Assembly (NCBI RefSeq): GCF_043944905.1
Contig: NZ_JBIMSN010000154.1
Coordinates: forward strand, 53,230 to 117,229
Length of the DNA stretch: 64,000 nucleotides
From: Antrihabitans spumae
GTDB taxonomy: Bacteria; Actinomycetota; Actinomycetes; Mycobacteriales; Mycobacteriaceae
Reading direction: 5' to 3'
The number at the start of each line of letters is the position of its first letter. Positions within the stretch are counted from its first letter, which is position 1. The notes beneath the pieces were generated by a model that worked only from the letters and a program-made list of their open reading frames with translations, had not been told where the DNA came from and did no database searches. This document shows, in pieces, positions 32,976 to 41,535 of this stretch. The translations under genes and the position numbers were made by a program.

Positions 32976-33676
32976 GAATGTGCTCCTGATGTGGCTGTCG
33001 CTGCGGCCCTTGTGTTGTGCGCCATGTGCTGTTGCATCGCCGACCACAGGTGATAGTCGATGACGGCGTGACTTTCCTGGATCCGGTGGATACTTTGCGA
33101 TCGGATCGTGAAGCAGAAGTCGAGGTAGTCCGCGACTGCCATACGTCCGCCGTCGTGACCGGCGAACCCGATGGTCAACAGCCCACGCTTCTTCGCCTCT
33201 GTCAGCGCCGTCATCAAGTCGTCGGAGTTCCCCGACGTCGACAGGGCGATCGCGACGTCACGTTCCGTGGCGTGAGCGATGATCTGTCGCGAGAAGATCA
33301 GGTCGAATCCGACGTCGTTTCCGAGTGCGGTCACCACCGACATGTCGGCTGCGAGCGACCAGGCCGCGACGGGACGACCGCGTGCGGGACGGCTGAACAG
33401 CGACGCCAATGTTGCAGCGTCGGTAGAGCTTCCGCCGTTGCCGAAGGTATAGAGCCTGCCGCCGCGAGCGAAGCGCTGTGCCATGTCGGCGCCGGCGGCA
33501 TCGACGGAGTCTCCCCATTCCTGCAACGATGCGTGCTGCAACTTCTTGCTGACGTCGGCTTTGCCGCGTGCCGACGAGGCAAGGTCGCGAAGCAGAGCAC
33601 TTGCGTCCGTCTCCTCGCCATCGATGAACGGGTAGAGGAAATTGGTGTTGTCGCCGGTGCCCTCGGGAGCGTTCAT
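32972..33676 (-). CDS. SIS-domain protein (GmhA/phosphoheptose-isomerase-like) in the hyp operon
   Basis: 234 residues with ATGA overlaps on both sides. The SIS sugar-phosphate-binding fold is clear: RLYTFGNGGSSTDAATLASLF, SVVTALGNDVGFDLIFSRQI, VAIALSTSGNSDDLMTAL. It lacks neighbours for heptose synthesis. Genes of this type recur beside HypC/HupF-like genes in group 1h clusters of actinobacteria. A role in hydrogenase maturation is inferred from coupling; the ligand is unknown. Confidence 0.85.
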   Translation of the reverse strand: MNAPEGTGDNTNFLYPFIDGEETDASALLRDLASSARGKADVSKKLQHASLQEWGDSVDAAGADMAQRFARGGRLYTFGNGGSSTDAATLASLFSRPARGRPVAAWSLAADMSVVTALGNDVGFDLIFSRQIIAHATERDVAIALSTSGNSDDLMTALTEAKKRGLLTIGFAGHDGGRMAVADYLDFCFTIRSQSIHRIQESHAVIDYHLWSAMQQHMAHNTRAAATATSGAHS

Positions 33677-34440
33677 AGCGCCGTCCCCGTCGTGTCGTCG
33701 ATCTTCGTGATCGCGGTACCGCCGTGCACAAGCAGCAGATCGTTCACCGAAACCTCGCCGAGCACAGTCACATCCACGAATTCCTCACCGGTTGCGGTCC
33801 GCACCAACGCCGAATCCATGACGTCGGCAGGCGGAACGAGGACCTCGGCAAGGCGGCCCTGGTCGCTGCACGTGATGCAGACCTCGTCGGTGCAGTCGGC
33901 ATCCCGCGCCGGTTCCGTCATCAGCCCCGGGTGCTCGAAGCACACGTGCGTCAGTTCCCAGAGCAGGTGATACATCAACACGAATCGCCCGGTCGCGGGC
34001 ACCATCGGATCGTCGGACGCGACCCAGAGGGTGTGGTCGGCGCTCCCAGGGGCGGGCCGCGGACCGTAGCCGATCCAGATCGTATCGGCGCCCCACACCG
34101 GGGCTCGCCTCATGACGTCGAGTACTTGCGGATCGTCGGCCGATGCCACCGCGATGATCACATCACCCGGACGGGTCGCCACTCGGCACTGAGCCACGGG
34201 GTCGACCTCGACGAGCGCGACCGAGGGCAGCGCCCGTTTGCCCATGATGACGGGGTGGACGAATTCGACGGCGATGTGGTGCGCATGTGGTTCCCACTGC
34301 GGCGAGATGGCCCAGAGCGTTGCGCCCGCGCTGAATCTACGTGCCAATGCCAGGGCCGCGGCCGCGAGATCCGCGGACAGATCGGCATCGATCAACTCCG
34401 TGTCGGTCGGTTCGACGTCCACCGGCGCACTGGCTGTCAT
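33673..34440 (-). CDS. Fusion of a SIS-like domain with a HypC/HupF chaperone domain
   Basis: 255 residues. Residues about 20-165 resemble a SIS-like fold (ALARRFSAGATLWAISPQWE, GDVIIAVASADDPQVLDVM, WGADTIWIGYG). Residues about 185-255 match the HypC/HupF barrel (CITCSDQGRLAEVL, GEVSVNDLLLVHGGTAITKID) though without the N-terminal Met-Cys-Leu, so the usual Cys2 Fe ligand is absent or replaced by CxxC. It overlaps the SIS gene by four bases and follows hypF by five. It may bridge sugar-phosphate sensing and Fe(CN)2CO handling, but that is speculative. Confidence 0.75.
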   Translation of the reverse strand: MTASAPVDVEPTDTELIDADLSADLAAAALALARRFSAGATLWAISPQWEPHAHHIAVEFVHPVIMGKRALPSVALVEVDPVAQCRVATRPGDVIIAVASADDPQVLDVMRRAPVWGADTIWIGYGPRPAPGSADHTLWVASDDPMVPATGRFVLMYHLLWELTHVCFEHPGLMTEPARDADCTDEVCITCSDQGRLAEVLVPPADVMDSALVRTATGEEFVDVTVLGEVSVNDLLLVHGGTAITKIDDTTGTAL

Positions 34441-34445
34441 CGCGG

Positions 34446-36809
34446 CTACTCCGTTTCATCGATCCTTGCGTAACGTGCGCGTCCGACGACGGCTTGGCCT
34501 AGGGAGAGACCACCGTCGTTGCACGGCACCTTTTCGTGGCACAGGACTTCGAAGCCTCTGTCTTGCAACGTAGTTCGCACGACGCGCAGCAGTATCCGAT
34601 TGCCGAACACACCACCCGTGAGCCCGATCGTCGACACCTGCGATCGTCGAGCGAGGTCGGCCGCCAACTCTGCTGTCGCCGAGGCGAGCGCGAGGTGGAA
34701 GCCGAGGGCGAGGTCTGCGGGAGCGAGCCCGGACCGCAGGCCGTCGAGCAGTTCACGCACCAGACCGCCGAGTCGAAGTTCGTCGCCCTCGATCGCCATG
34801 TGCAGTGGAATTGCGTTGTGTGCCGACCGCGCAAGGGTTTCGAGTTCGATCGCAGCCTGCGCCTCGTAGCTGACCCGGTGGCACACGCCGAGCAGTGACG
34901 AGACGCCGTCGAACAGTCGCCCGATGCTGGTGGTGCGGATGCAGCCGGTACCTGAAGCTAGTTGTGACGCAACCAGTTTGCGCTCGGCTGGATCCAGTGT
35001 CGCGGTTGCTCCCGGTGCGTCGATGCCGACCTCGTGCAGCAATGCGAGTGCGGTCCGGACCGGGTTTCGAACGGCGGCGTCCCCGCCTGGAAGTAGAAAC
35101 GACTGCAGATGCCCGACCCGTATGGCGTCCTCGACGTTCGGTCCGACAAGCAGCAGCTCGCCACCCCACACCGTACGGTCGCAGCCGAAACCTGTGCCGT
35201 CGAAGGCAATTCCGAGCACTGCGGTGCCGATCCTGCCGTGTTCGGCGAGCAGCGACGCCGCATGTGCATGGTGATGCTGGACAGTGGTGAGGGGGATACC
35301 CGTCGTGTCGCTGTGTCGCTCGGCCCACTGCCGAGTCGCGTAGCCGGGATGGTCGTCGGCGACGAGCAGCTGCGGCGTCACCGAATGGAGAGTCGTCAAC
35401 TGGTCGACCGACAGCTCGAAGGCGCGTTGGCTTTCCAGCGTTCCCACGTCGCCGAGGTGCGAGCTGCAGAATGCGTAGTTCTGCCTTGTGAGGCAGAAGG
35501 TGTTCTTCACTTCGGCGCCGACAGCGAGCACAACGGGTCCGGTATCGGGAAGAACGATCGGAACGGGTGCGAAGCCGCGGGATCGCCTGATGGGAAGCAC
35601 GCTCCCGTCCGCCACCGCCAACACCGAATCCTCGCACGGCACTGCGATCTCGCGATCGTGCAGGAGAAACAGGTCGGCCACACCTGATAGGCGGGCCACC
35701 GCGTCGTCGTTATCGAAGCAGAGCGGCTCCCCGCTCAGATTTCCCGATGTCATCACCAGATACCGCGCAGCGGGACGGCCGGCAACGGGCGAAAGCAGCA
35801 GTTTGTGCACTCCCGAGTAGGCAAGCATGATCCCCAACTCGTGCAGGCCCGGCGCGACCGACGCCGCGATCGTCCGGCCGGATCGCTTGCGTAGCAGCAC
35901 TATCGGACCGGCAGGCGAGCTCAACGCAGCTGTTTCCGCGGCATCGATGTGGCAGATCTGCTCGACACTCGCCACGTCTGCTGCCATCACCGCAAACGGT
36001 TTGTGCGGCCGGTTCTTCCGCTCTCGGAGGCGTTCGACGGCACTGGAATCAGTTGCGTCGCAGACCAGGTGGAACCCGCCGATTCCTTTGACGGCGACAA
36101 CGAGCCCGGCGCCGAGCGCACTGTGAACTTCGGCAAGTACGTTGTCGTCGCCGGTGATTCGGCGGCCGGCCGATAGCGCGACGAGGTGCGGTCCGCAGTC
36201 GTGACATGAGATCGGTTGAGCATGAAATCGTCGATCGGTTGGATCGGAGTACTCGGTCGCGCAGAGTTCACACATCTCGAACGCGGCCATCGTCGTTGCG
36301 GGTCTGTCGTAGGGCAGATCGGTGATAACCGTCAGCCGCGGACCGCAGTTGGTGCAGTTGATGAACGGATGCCGATAGCGGCGGTCGATCGGATCGCCGA
36401 ATTCGCGCGAGCAGTCCGTGCACATGGCCACGTCGGGTGGCACCAGCGTTCGGGCAGCAGCGGTCCGGCGACTGGCCGATATCTCGAAGCCCCGATCGCC
36501 GTTGGGCGGACGAGCTTCGCGAACCACGTCGACGACGACGGCGAGGGGAGGCGACTCGGCGGGCAACCGCCGATCGAACTCGTCCAGCGCCCACGTCGGA
36601 CCCTCGACTTCGATGAACACGCTCGAGTCGTCGTTGCCGCAGTAGCCGCTCAAGTTCAGCTCGCAGGCGAGCCGCGCGACGAAGGGCCGGAAGCCGACGC
36701 CCTGGACAATGCCACGGACGATCGTCCGTCGGCGTTCGATCGTGTTGCCGACGATGGATTCTCGTTCTAGCTGCGTGCTCACAACCGAGTTCACATTGCT
36801 CGAGTCCAC
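34446..36809 (-). CDS. hypF: Carbamoyltransferase HypF
   Basis: 787 residues from a GTG at 36809; other in-frame GTGs follow within 10 codons, so the exact start is uncertain. Domains in order: acylphosphatase (VRGIVQGVGFRPFVARLA), two zinc fingers (CTDCSREFGDP..CTNCGPR; CELCATEYSDP..CHDCGPH), YrdC-like carbamoyl-adenylate domain (AVKGIGGFHLVCDA), and a Kae1-like domain (HHHAHAASLLAEHG, FDGTGFGCDRTVWGGE, LTGGVFGNRILL). It activates carbamoyl phosphate for cyanide ligand synthesis with HypE. Confidence 0.98.
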   Translation of the reverse strand: MDSSNVNSVVSTQLERESIVGNTIERRRTIVRGIVQGVGFRPFVARLACELNLSGYCGNDDSSVFIEVEGPTWALDEFDRRLPAESPPLAVVVDVVREARPPNGDRGFEISASRRTAAARTLVPPDVAMCTDCSREFGDPIDRRYRHPFINCTNCGPRLTVITDLPYDRPATTMAAFEMCELCATEYSDPTDRRFHAQPISCHDCGPHLVALSAGRRITGDDNVLAEVHSALGAGLVVAVKGIGGFHLVCDATDSSAVERLRERKNRPHKPFAVMAADVASVEQICHIDAAETAALSSPAGPIVLLRKRSGRTIAASVAPGLHELGIMLAYSGVHKLLLSPVAGRPAARYLVMTSGNLSGEPLCFDNDDAVARLSGVADLFLLHDREIAVPCEDSVLAVADGSVLPIRRSRGFAPVPIVLPDTGPVVLAVGAEVKNTFCLTRQNYAFCSSHLGDVGTLESQRAFELSVDQLTTLHSVTPQLLVADDHPGYATRQWAERHSDTTGIPLTTVQHHHAHAASLLAEHGRIGTAVLGIAFDGTGFGCDRTVWGGELLLVGPNVEDAIRVGHLQSFLLPGGDAAVRNPVRTALALLHEVGIDAPGATATLDPAERKLVASQLASGTGCIRTTSIGRLFDGVSSLLGVCHRVSYEAQAAIELETLARSAHNAIPLHMAIEGDELRLGGLVRELLDGLRSGLAPADLALGFHLALASATAELAADLARRSQVSTIGLTGGVFGNRILLRVVRTTLQDRGFEVLCHEKVPCNDGGLSLGQAVVGRARYARIDETE

Positions 36810-36911
36810 ATCGCTGTCGACGCCTGCGTCGAATGGGCTGACTCGACTATGGGCGCAACTTCGATCTTGCTCCTGGTGCGAGCGCGGGGCAAGGGCAGCG
36901 AGAAGCCAGTA

Positions 36912-38960
36912 TCAGACCTTGGACGGCGGAGCCACCGGATCGTCGGTGTCGGTACGGACCGGCGTTGCTCCGCCCTTGGCCGCAGCGGCAAGGCACCAGC
37001 CGTACAACGCGATCAACCCGAGCCAGAACAGGCCGACGACGATGTAGGCCGCGGTCCACAACCACGCCGGAACGTCGTCCTTGATTTCGCGCTGCAGGAA
37101 GCCGGGTTCGGTCATGGCATCGACTCGTTGACCGTCCGTGACAATGATTCGGCGACCCTTGTCGGCGGTGATGGCAGGGTCGTCGGGTGCGTACAGCGGC
37201 AGCGCGGACATGCTGGTCGGCGCGGTGTGCAGGCGGACGAGGGTTTTCCAGCTGCCGTAGAGCGGCAACGGTTCGGCGCTGCGGTACTGGCCCGTTACGC
37301 CGGTCGGCGCCATCTCGACGCGCATGATGCCTGGCACGTCCGCGATCGGGTCGCGTGGCAGCGTCGTGACGTCCGCCGACCGATGCCGACCTTGCCACGC
37401 CAGGGCGTAGAACCAGATCTTGCCGTCTTCGGCGATGTTCACCGGTTCCACATCGACGGTCACGAAGGCGGTGCACTTGGACGTTGTCGTTCCGCAGGTT
37501 TCCGCCGCGCCGTCCACGTAATCCAGTGCGACACGCGCCTCGAAGTCGATGGGGTCCTGCGGTGTGTAGGCGGCCATCAGGCCGATGAACAGCCCCATTC
37601 CGAGCATGGCTGCACCGTGCCGCCGCCAGGGGACCTCGTTGCTGGTCAACGTGCCGGTCTGGCCGCGTTTCCAATATCCGAAGATGGATTCACCCGGTCC
37701 GACGAGGAACGTCAACTTGACTCTGCGCAGTAGGTCGGCGATGGCGTCGAAGGTCAACTCGTCGTCGGTGTCGGGGCGACTCGCAGTGTCCTGTAGTTGC
37801 CGGACGTGCCAGGAGCCGAGCAATCCGCCACCGACCGCCGCCGCGGTGCCGACCGCGAGCATCAGCGGCAGCGCGGAGCCGGGAATCGGTTGGGGGAGTG
37901 GCATGAAGAACTGCGACCAGACCCATTCCGCAGCGAGGCCGAGGGTTCCGATCAGCACGCCGGAGGTGATCCAGAAGGTGAGTCCGCGACGCGGCGACAC
38001 CGCGAGTGCGACCAGCTCTACCAAGATGGCGGCGGGCAATAGCAACAGGAAGCGGGCGAGCAGTACATCGTCGACCAACGCGGTGGAGCCGAGCAGAATC
38101 AGGTGAGCGATCAGATAGACGACCCAGGCAAGCAGCGCGCCGCCGGGTCCGAAGTATGCGCGTACGCCGGTGAAGATCCAGCCCGCGAGAAGACCGACGA
38201 TGATGAACTGCGTTGCCATCGGGAACTGCGGAACGCCGAGATCGAATTCCATGAGGAACGCGAAGGGCACGATGCACAGCGAAAGCATGATCGCGCCGCG
38301 CAGTCGGCCACCGAAGCCCATCGCGCCGGCGGCACCGAGTTGGCGTGCTTCGGCCTGTAGGAGCGCCAGCCCGATCACGCAGGTCACCGCGCCGCCGATC
38401 ATCATGACGTGCGTCGGTCCCCATTCGGTGACGTCCTGGCCGAAGAGGCGGTGCCAGAGGTCGTCGGACGGGAAGCCCGCCAACGCGATGACGCCTGCTC
38501 CGATGATCACGATCGAACCGAGTGGTGCCCGGATGGCCGGACCGATGGCGATTGTGCGACGGGGCAATTCACCCTTGGCGAAGACCGCGCTGATGAGGCC
38601 GATGTTGAAGATCGCGAGAAGCGCAAGGAAGATCGGGTAGTGCGACGGGTTCGCGAGCGGGCCTTCGTCGCGACCGTTCTGCATGTGCAGCGCAACGTCC
38701 CACCACACGCCGAAGCCTGCGGTCAGCAAGGATACGACAAGGGCGTAGGACGGAAGCCCGACCCAGCGTGGCAAATGGTCCTTCGTAGCGACCCAGTCGG
38801 CGAGTCGACCGATGGCCGTCGGCTTTCCCGCTGTTTCGCGCCACATCAACCAGATGGTCGGCAGCGCGGCTGCGAGGGTGATGGCGAAGGCGATGATCAC
38901 TTCACCGATTGCGGCGCCGCCTGCCGGCGGTGCTGGGACTTCGGTTTGCGCGTACAGCAT
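36912..38960 (-). CDS. Large polytopic membrane protein of unknown function upstream of hypF
   Basis: 682 residues behind GGAGGACATGTC-ATG. About nine to ten membrane helices fill residues 15-400, a soluble region follows, then a helix at about 465 and a final anchor (WLWTAAYIVVGLFWLGLIALYGWCL). Between the last helices lies an extracytoplasmic domain of about 150 residues with two cysteines (AAETCGTTTSKCTAF). Early motifs are PTIWLMWRETAGKP and GVWWDVALHMQNGRDEGPLANPSHYP, which contains several His. I do not recognise the family. It is 102 bp upstream of hypF on the same strand and may supply or anchor hydrogenase components. Confidence 0.7.
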   Translation of the reverse strand: MLYAQTEVPAPPAGGAAIGEVIIAFAITLAAALPTIWLMWRETAGKPTAIGRLADWVATKDHLPRWVGLPSYALVVSLLTAGFGVWWDVALHMQNGRDEGPLANPSHYPIFLALLAIFNIGLISAVFAKGELPRRTIAIGPAIRAPLGSIVIIGAGVIALAGFPSDDLWHRLFGQDVTEWGPTHVMMIGGAVTCVIGLALLQAEARQLGAAGAMGFGGRLRGAIMLSLCIVPFAFLMEFDLGVPQFPMATQFIIVGLLAGWIFTGVRAYFGPGGALLAWVVYLIAHLILLGSTALVDDVLLARFLLLLPAAILVELVALAVSPRRGLTFWITSGVLIGTLGLAAEWVWSQFFMPLPQPIPGSALPLMLAVGTAAAVGGGLLGSWHVRQLQDTASRPDTDDELTFDAIADLLRRVKLTFLVGPGESIFGYWKRGQTGTLTSNEVPWRRHGAAMLGMGLFIGLMAAYTPQDPIDFEARVALDYVDGAAETCGTTTSKCTAFVTVDVEPVNIAEDGKIWFYALAWQGRHRSADVTTLPRDPIADVPGIMRVEMAPTGVTGQYRSAEPLPLYGSWKTLVRLHTAPTSMSALPLYAPDDPAITADKGRRIIVTDGQRVDAMTEPGFLQREIKDDVPAWLWTAAYIVVGLFWLGLIALYGWCLAAAAKGGATPVRTDTDDPVAPPSKV

Positions 38961-39054
38961 GACATGTCCTCCGGAACGACAACTCTGACGTCGGATTTAT
39001 GACGTTACTACAAGTCACAGATAAATTGTCGAAAGAGTCTGGGGACAGCCACTT

Positions 39055-39085
39055 GGCCGCACGCAAACGTCGTCTGCGTGCGGCC
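39055..39085. terminator. Strong stem-loop downstream of the lipoprotein gene
   Basis: Perfect 11-bp arms GGCCGCACGCA and TGCGTGCGGCC with a 9-nt loop, 32 bp past the stop of the LpqT-like gene. There is no U-tract, so I rate it as a possible terminator. The rest of 38961-39117 holds the promoter region of the membrane protein, including AT-rich TCACAGATAAATTGTC. Confidence 0.45.
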
Positions 39086-39117
39086 GATCATCGTGCTCGT
39101 TCGATCCTGGGTTAGAC

Positions 39118-39855
39118 TTACGGGGTGATGGTGACGTTTTCGTCGATGAACGTGGTGACGTCCTTGATGACCTCGATCTGTTCCTCGGCGCCGTCGACGT
39201 TGAACTGCATGACGTAGGTGCCGTCGGAACCCTCGACGACGACAGTCTTCTGCGCCGACACCAGGATTTCGCCGTTGTCGCCCGTGTAGGTTCCGCCGTA
39301 CTCGAATGCAGGGAAGTCGTTGAAGGTCGTCTTCGTTCCCGCGGCCAACGGCTCGAATCCGGGCAGGTTCTGGAGCTCGCCCCGTGCGAAGGAGAGGAGT
39401 TCGTCGGGATCCACGTTGCCGTCGAGCTTCGACATGATCGCGATGACGGTCACCGGGTACTCGCCTGCCTCGGGACCGCTGTAGAGAATTGCGCCGTAGG
39501 CGACGTCCGGTGCTTTGTCGTTCGCGTCTTCCCAGCCATCGGGAATCGGGAGTCCGACCGTGGGGCTTCCGGCGTCGCCGCTGTGCACAACGGTCTCGGT
39601 GATGTCGTTGTCGACGATGTAGTCCGCGATGGTCTTGTTCGCGCCCGAGCCGGGAGCTTCCGAACTGCGCGGTGCGAGCTTGCTCTTCTTCTCGGTCGTC
39701 TTGGCGGAGCTCTCGGCCTTGCTTGTCGCCGCGGCGCTGGAACTCGTCGACGAAGACGATGATGACTTCGAGTCCTCACTGCAACCAACGAGGGACAGGC
39801 TCACTGCCACGGCGGCCGCCGCGACGATCGCGGTTCCTGCTTTCGAGTGCTTCAA
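39118..39855 (-). CDS. LpqN/LpqT-family secreted lipoprotein
   Basis: 245 residues from a TTG at 39855 preceded by AGGAG; the upstream frame is non-coding in character. A signal peptide of 24 residues ends in the lipobox LVGC with lipidated Cys25, followed by a Ser-rich linker (about 27-70) and an LpqN-like domain (TIADYIVDNDITETVV, GLPIPDGWEDANDKAPD). Family members bind or assist mycomembrane proteins and lipids outside the cytoplasmic membrane. It is monocistronic. The 205 bp upstream (39856-40060) contains its promoter region and no gene. Confidence 0.88.
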   Translation of the reverse strand: MKHSKAGTAIVAAAAVAVSLSLVGCSEDSKSSSSSSTSSSAAATSKAESSAKTTEKKSKLAPRSSEAPGSGANKTIADYIVDNDITETVVHSGDAGSPTVGLPIPDGWEDANDKAPDVAYGAILYSGPEAGEYPVTVIAIMSKLDGNVDPDELLSFARGELQNLPGFEPLAAGTKTTFNDFPAFEYGGTYTGDNGEILVSAQKTVVVEGSDGTYVMQFNVDGAEEQIEVIKDVTTFIDENVTITP

Positions 39856-40060
39856 ATCGATCTTCTCCTGTCGATGCCCACAGATCCATACCTGTAGAAA
39901 TTCCGGTTGGAGCCTAGCTACGGCAGGTTGGATTCGGATTGAATTGCTGATTTGTTTCGATACAGCCGAATTCCAAGCGCACATCGGCCTCTTTCGTGCT
40001 TCGACGGTCCGACAGTCGAGACAATCGAGTCGACGCCTTTGGAGAACGGCAAGGCAGGCG

Positions 40061-40381
40061 TCACAGGTCGTCGATAGCGATCAGCCCGTCCTGTAGCGCT
40101 CTGGCCACAAGGGACGCCTTCGTCGGAGCAGGCCGCCCGACGAGGGTGTACTTGGAACGAATGCGGGACAGGTGGGTGTTCACGGTGCCGACCGAAAGGT
40201 ACATCGCAGCTGCAACAGCGGTTTTGGAGTCACTGCGCAGCCAGACGAGAAGGACCTCCAGCTCCCGTGGCGAGAGATTCGGCTGTGCGGTTGCGGGCTG
40301 GCGCGGCGCTTCGAAGCGGGCGATATCGTCGAAAGTCATTGTCACGGTGATTGTCTCCAGTGTGCGGCGCATCATCGGCAA
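40061..40381 (-). CDS. Stand-alone LuxR-type HTH protein without receiver domain
   Basis: 106 residues (an ATG at 40339 would give 92). Only the C-terminal HTH of a NarL/FixJ regulator is present: LSPRELEVLLVWLRSDSKTA, YLSVGTVNTHLSRIRSKY, ending GRPAPTKASLVARALQDGL. That ending closely follows the HTH of the full response regulator at 42725 (GRPSPTKTDLYKRAVEDGL), so the two are paralogous. Without a receiver it cannot be phosphorylated. It lies 110 bp downstream of a kinase-like gene that also lacks catalytic residues. Confidence 0.82.
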   Translation of the reverse strand: MPMMRRTLETITVTMTFDDIARFEAPRQPATAQPNLSPRELEVLLVWLRSDSKTAVAAAMYLSVGTVNTHLSRIRSKYTLVGRPAPTKASLVARALQDGLIAIDDL

Positions 40382-40491
40382 CGAAGAAAGTCCCCCGACC
40401 GACTCGCCTTCGTGTTCTGTGACTAAAAACTATCCGCGCGTAACTCCTTGGGACAGACGCGACTTCATTGCCCAACGGATGGGGGTCTTCG

Positions 40492-41535
40492 TTAGCCGGA
40501 CGCACGATGAACTGGTCGACCGTCCGACCCGTACTCGATTCGAGTTGTCGACTGTGCGCTCGTCACAAGAACGGTCGCGAGGCTGGATCGTCCAGGCGGC
40601 AGAATCCTCACCGTTGCCGATCCGGACGTGACAGCAATCAGGTCCGCTGCGATCGCGTCGAGCAGGCGTTCGCGGTCGGCCTGGTCGGCGTCGTCGGCGC
40701 CCCGATCGTCGAGCAGCACGACGTCGACCCCGCGGCTGCGTGCGGACCGCGCGGCCGCGGCGACCCCCGAGGCTGCAAGGGCAGGCGCCCGGAGTGTGTC
40801 GCGTAGATGCGCCTCCAACAATCCACATGCGAGAACGTCGGACGCCGCAAGCGCGCCGCCGATTGCGACCCGTTCGAGGATCGGTCGGGCCAACTCGTCG
40901 AGACGATCGAGCTGAAGGTCGCGTTCGGAGAGAATCGCGTCGGCCGCAGCTTCGGCTGCTGCCTTTCTGGTGGATTGCTCCCGAAGCTCGAAGATCTCGC
41001 GTGCAGCCGGTCGCAGGGTCATCGCAAAGAAGGTCGCCATTGCAAGTGGCGCGGCGTTCACGATCTGCAGGGTGAGGCCCGTGCCGAACCCCTGACCGGT
41101 CGACGAGGACCACACGATGCTCACGACGAACATCCCGAGTAGCCCGGTCCACGCCGCCAACGTCCGACCTCTGACACACATGAACGTGTACAGCGCGGTC
41201 GCGGCAGCACCCGGCCACATCTGCCCACCCGAGGTAATCGGCACGGGTACGACAGCCGTCACGATTGCGATATTCACCGGACCCGACGCGGCGAGCGGAA
41301 TGGTGTAGCGCAGTGGAAGTGGATCGCCGCCGACCGTGATCAAGGTGATCGCACTCGCTGTGGCAACGACGAGGGCGATGCAGACCGGCCACAGTGGGGC
41401 TATCCCTTCCCGTGACGAAAATGCAAGTAGAACGAACGAAAACGAGTAGAACGCAACGATCCACCGCGCGGCCGAGGATTGCATTCCGAGTAATCCACGC
41501 AGGTCCGAGACGCGGCGGTCGGGTGGTTGGGTCAT
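40492..41535 (-). CDS. Membrane protein resembling a degenerate sensor kinase
   Basis: 347 residues from the ATG at 41535, overlapping the histidine kinase stop (ATGA). About five to six membrane helices (residues 20-175) are followed by a charged coiled helix (LREQSTRKAAAEAAADAILSERD region), placed as the phosphoacceptor helix is in the neighbouring kinase, but with ELARPILERV where the His would be. The C-terminal 120 residues show no N- or G-box of HATPase. I read it as a pseudokinase partner of the system to its right. Confidence 0.72.
   Translation of the reverse strand: MTQPPDRRVSDLRGLLGMQSSAARWIVAFYSFSFVLLAFSSREGIAPLWPVCIALVVATASAITLITVGGDPLPLRYTIPLAASGPVNIAIVTAVVPVPITSGGQMWPGAAATALYTFMCVRGRTLAAWTGLLGMFVVSIVWSSSTGQGFGTGLTLQIVNAAPLAMATFFAMTLRPAAREIFELREQSTRKAAAEAAADAILSERDLQLDRLDELARPILERVAIGGALAASDVLACGLLEAHLRDTLRAPALAASGVAAAARSARSRGVDVVLLDDRGADDADQADRERLLDAIAADLIAVTSGSATVRILPPGRSSLATVLVTSAQSTTRIEYGSDGRPVHRASG

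Noticed and set aside
33673..34440. A third complete hypC gene
   Set aside because: The HypC-like part lacks the Met-Cys start and is fused behind a SIS-like domain, so it is described as a fusion.
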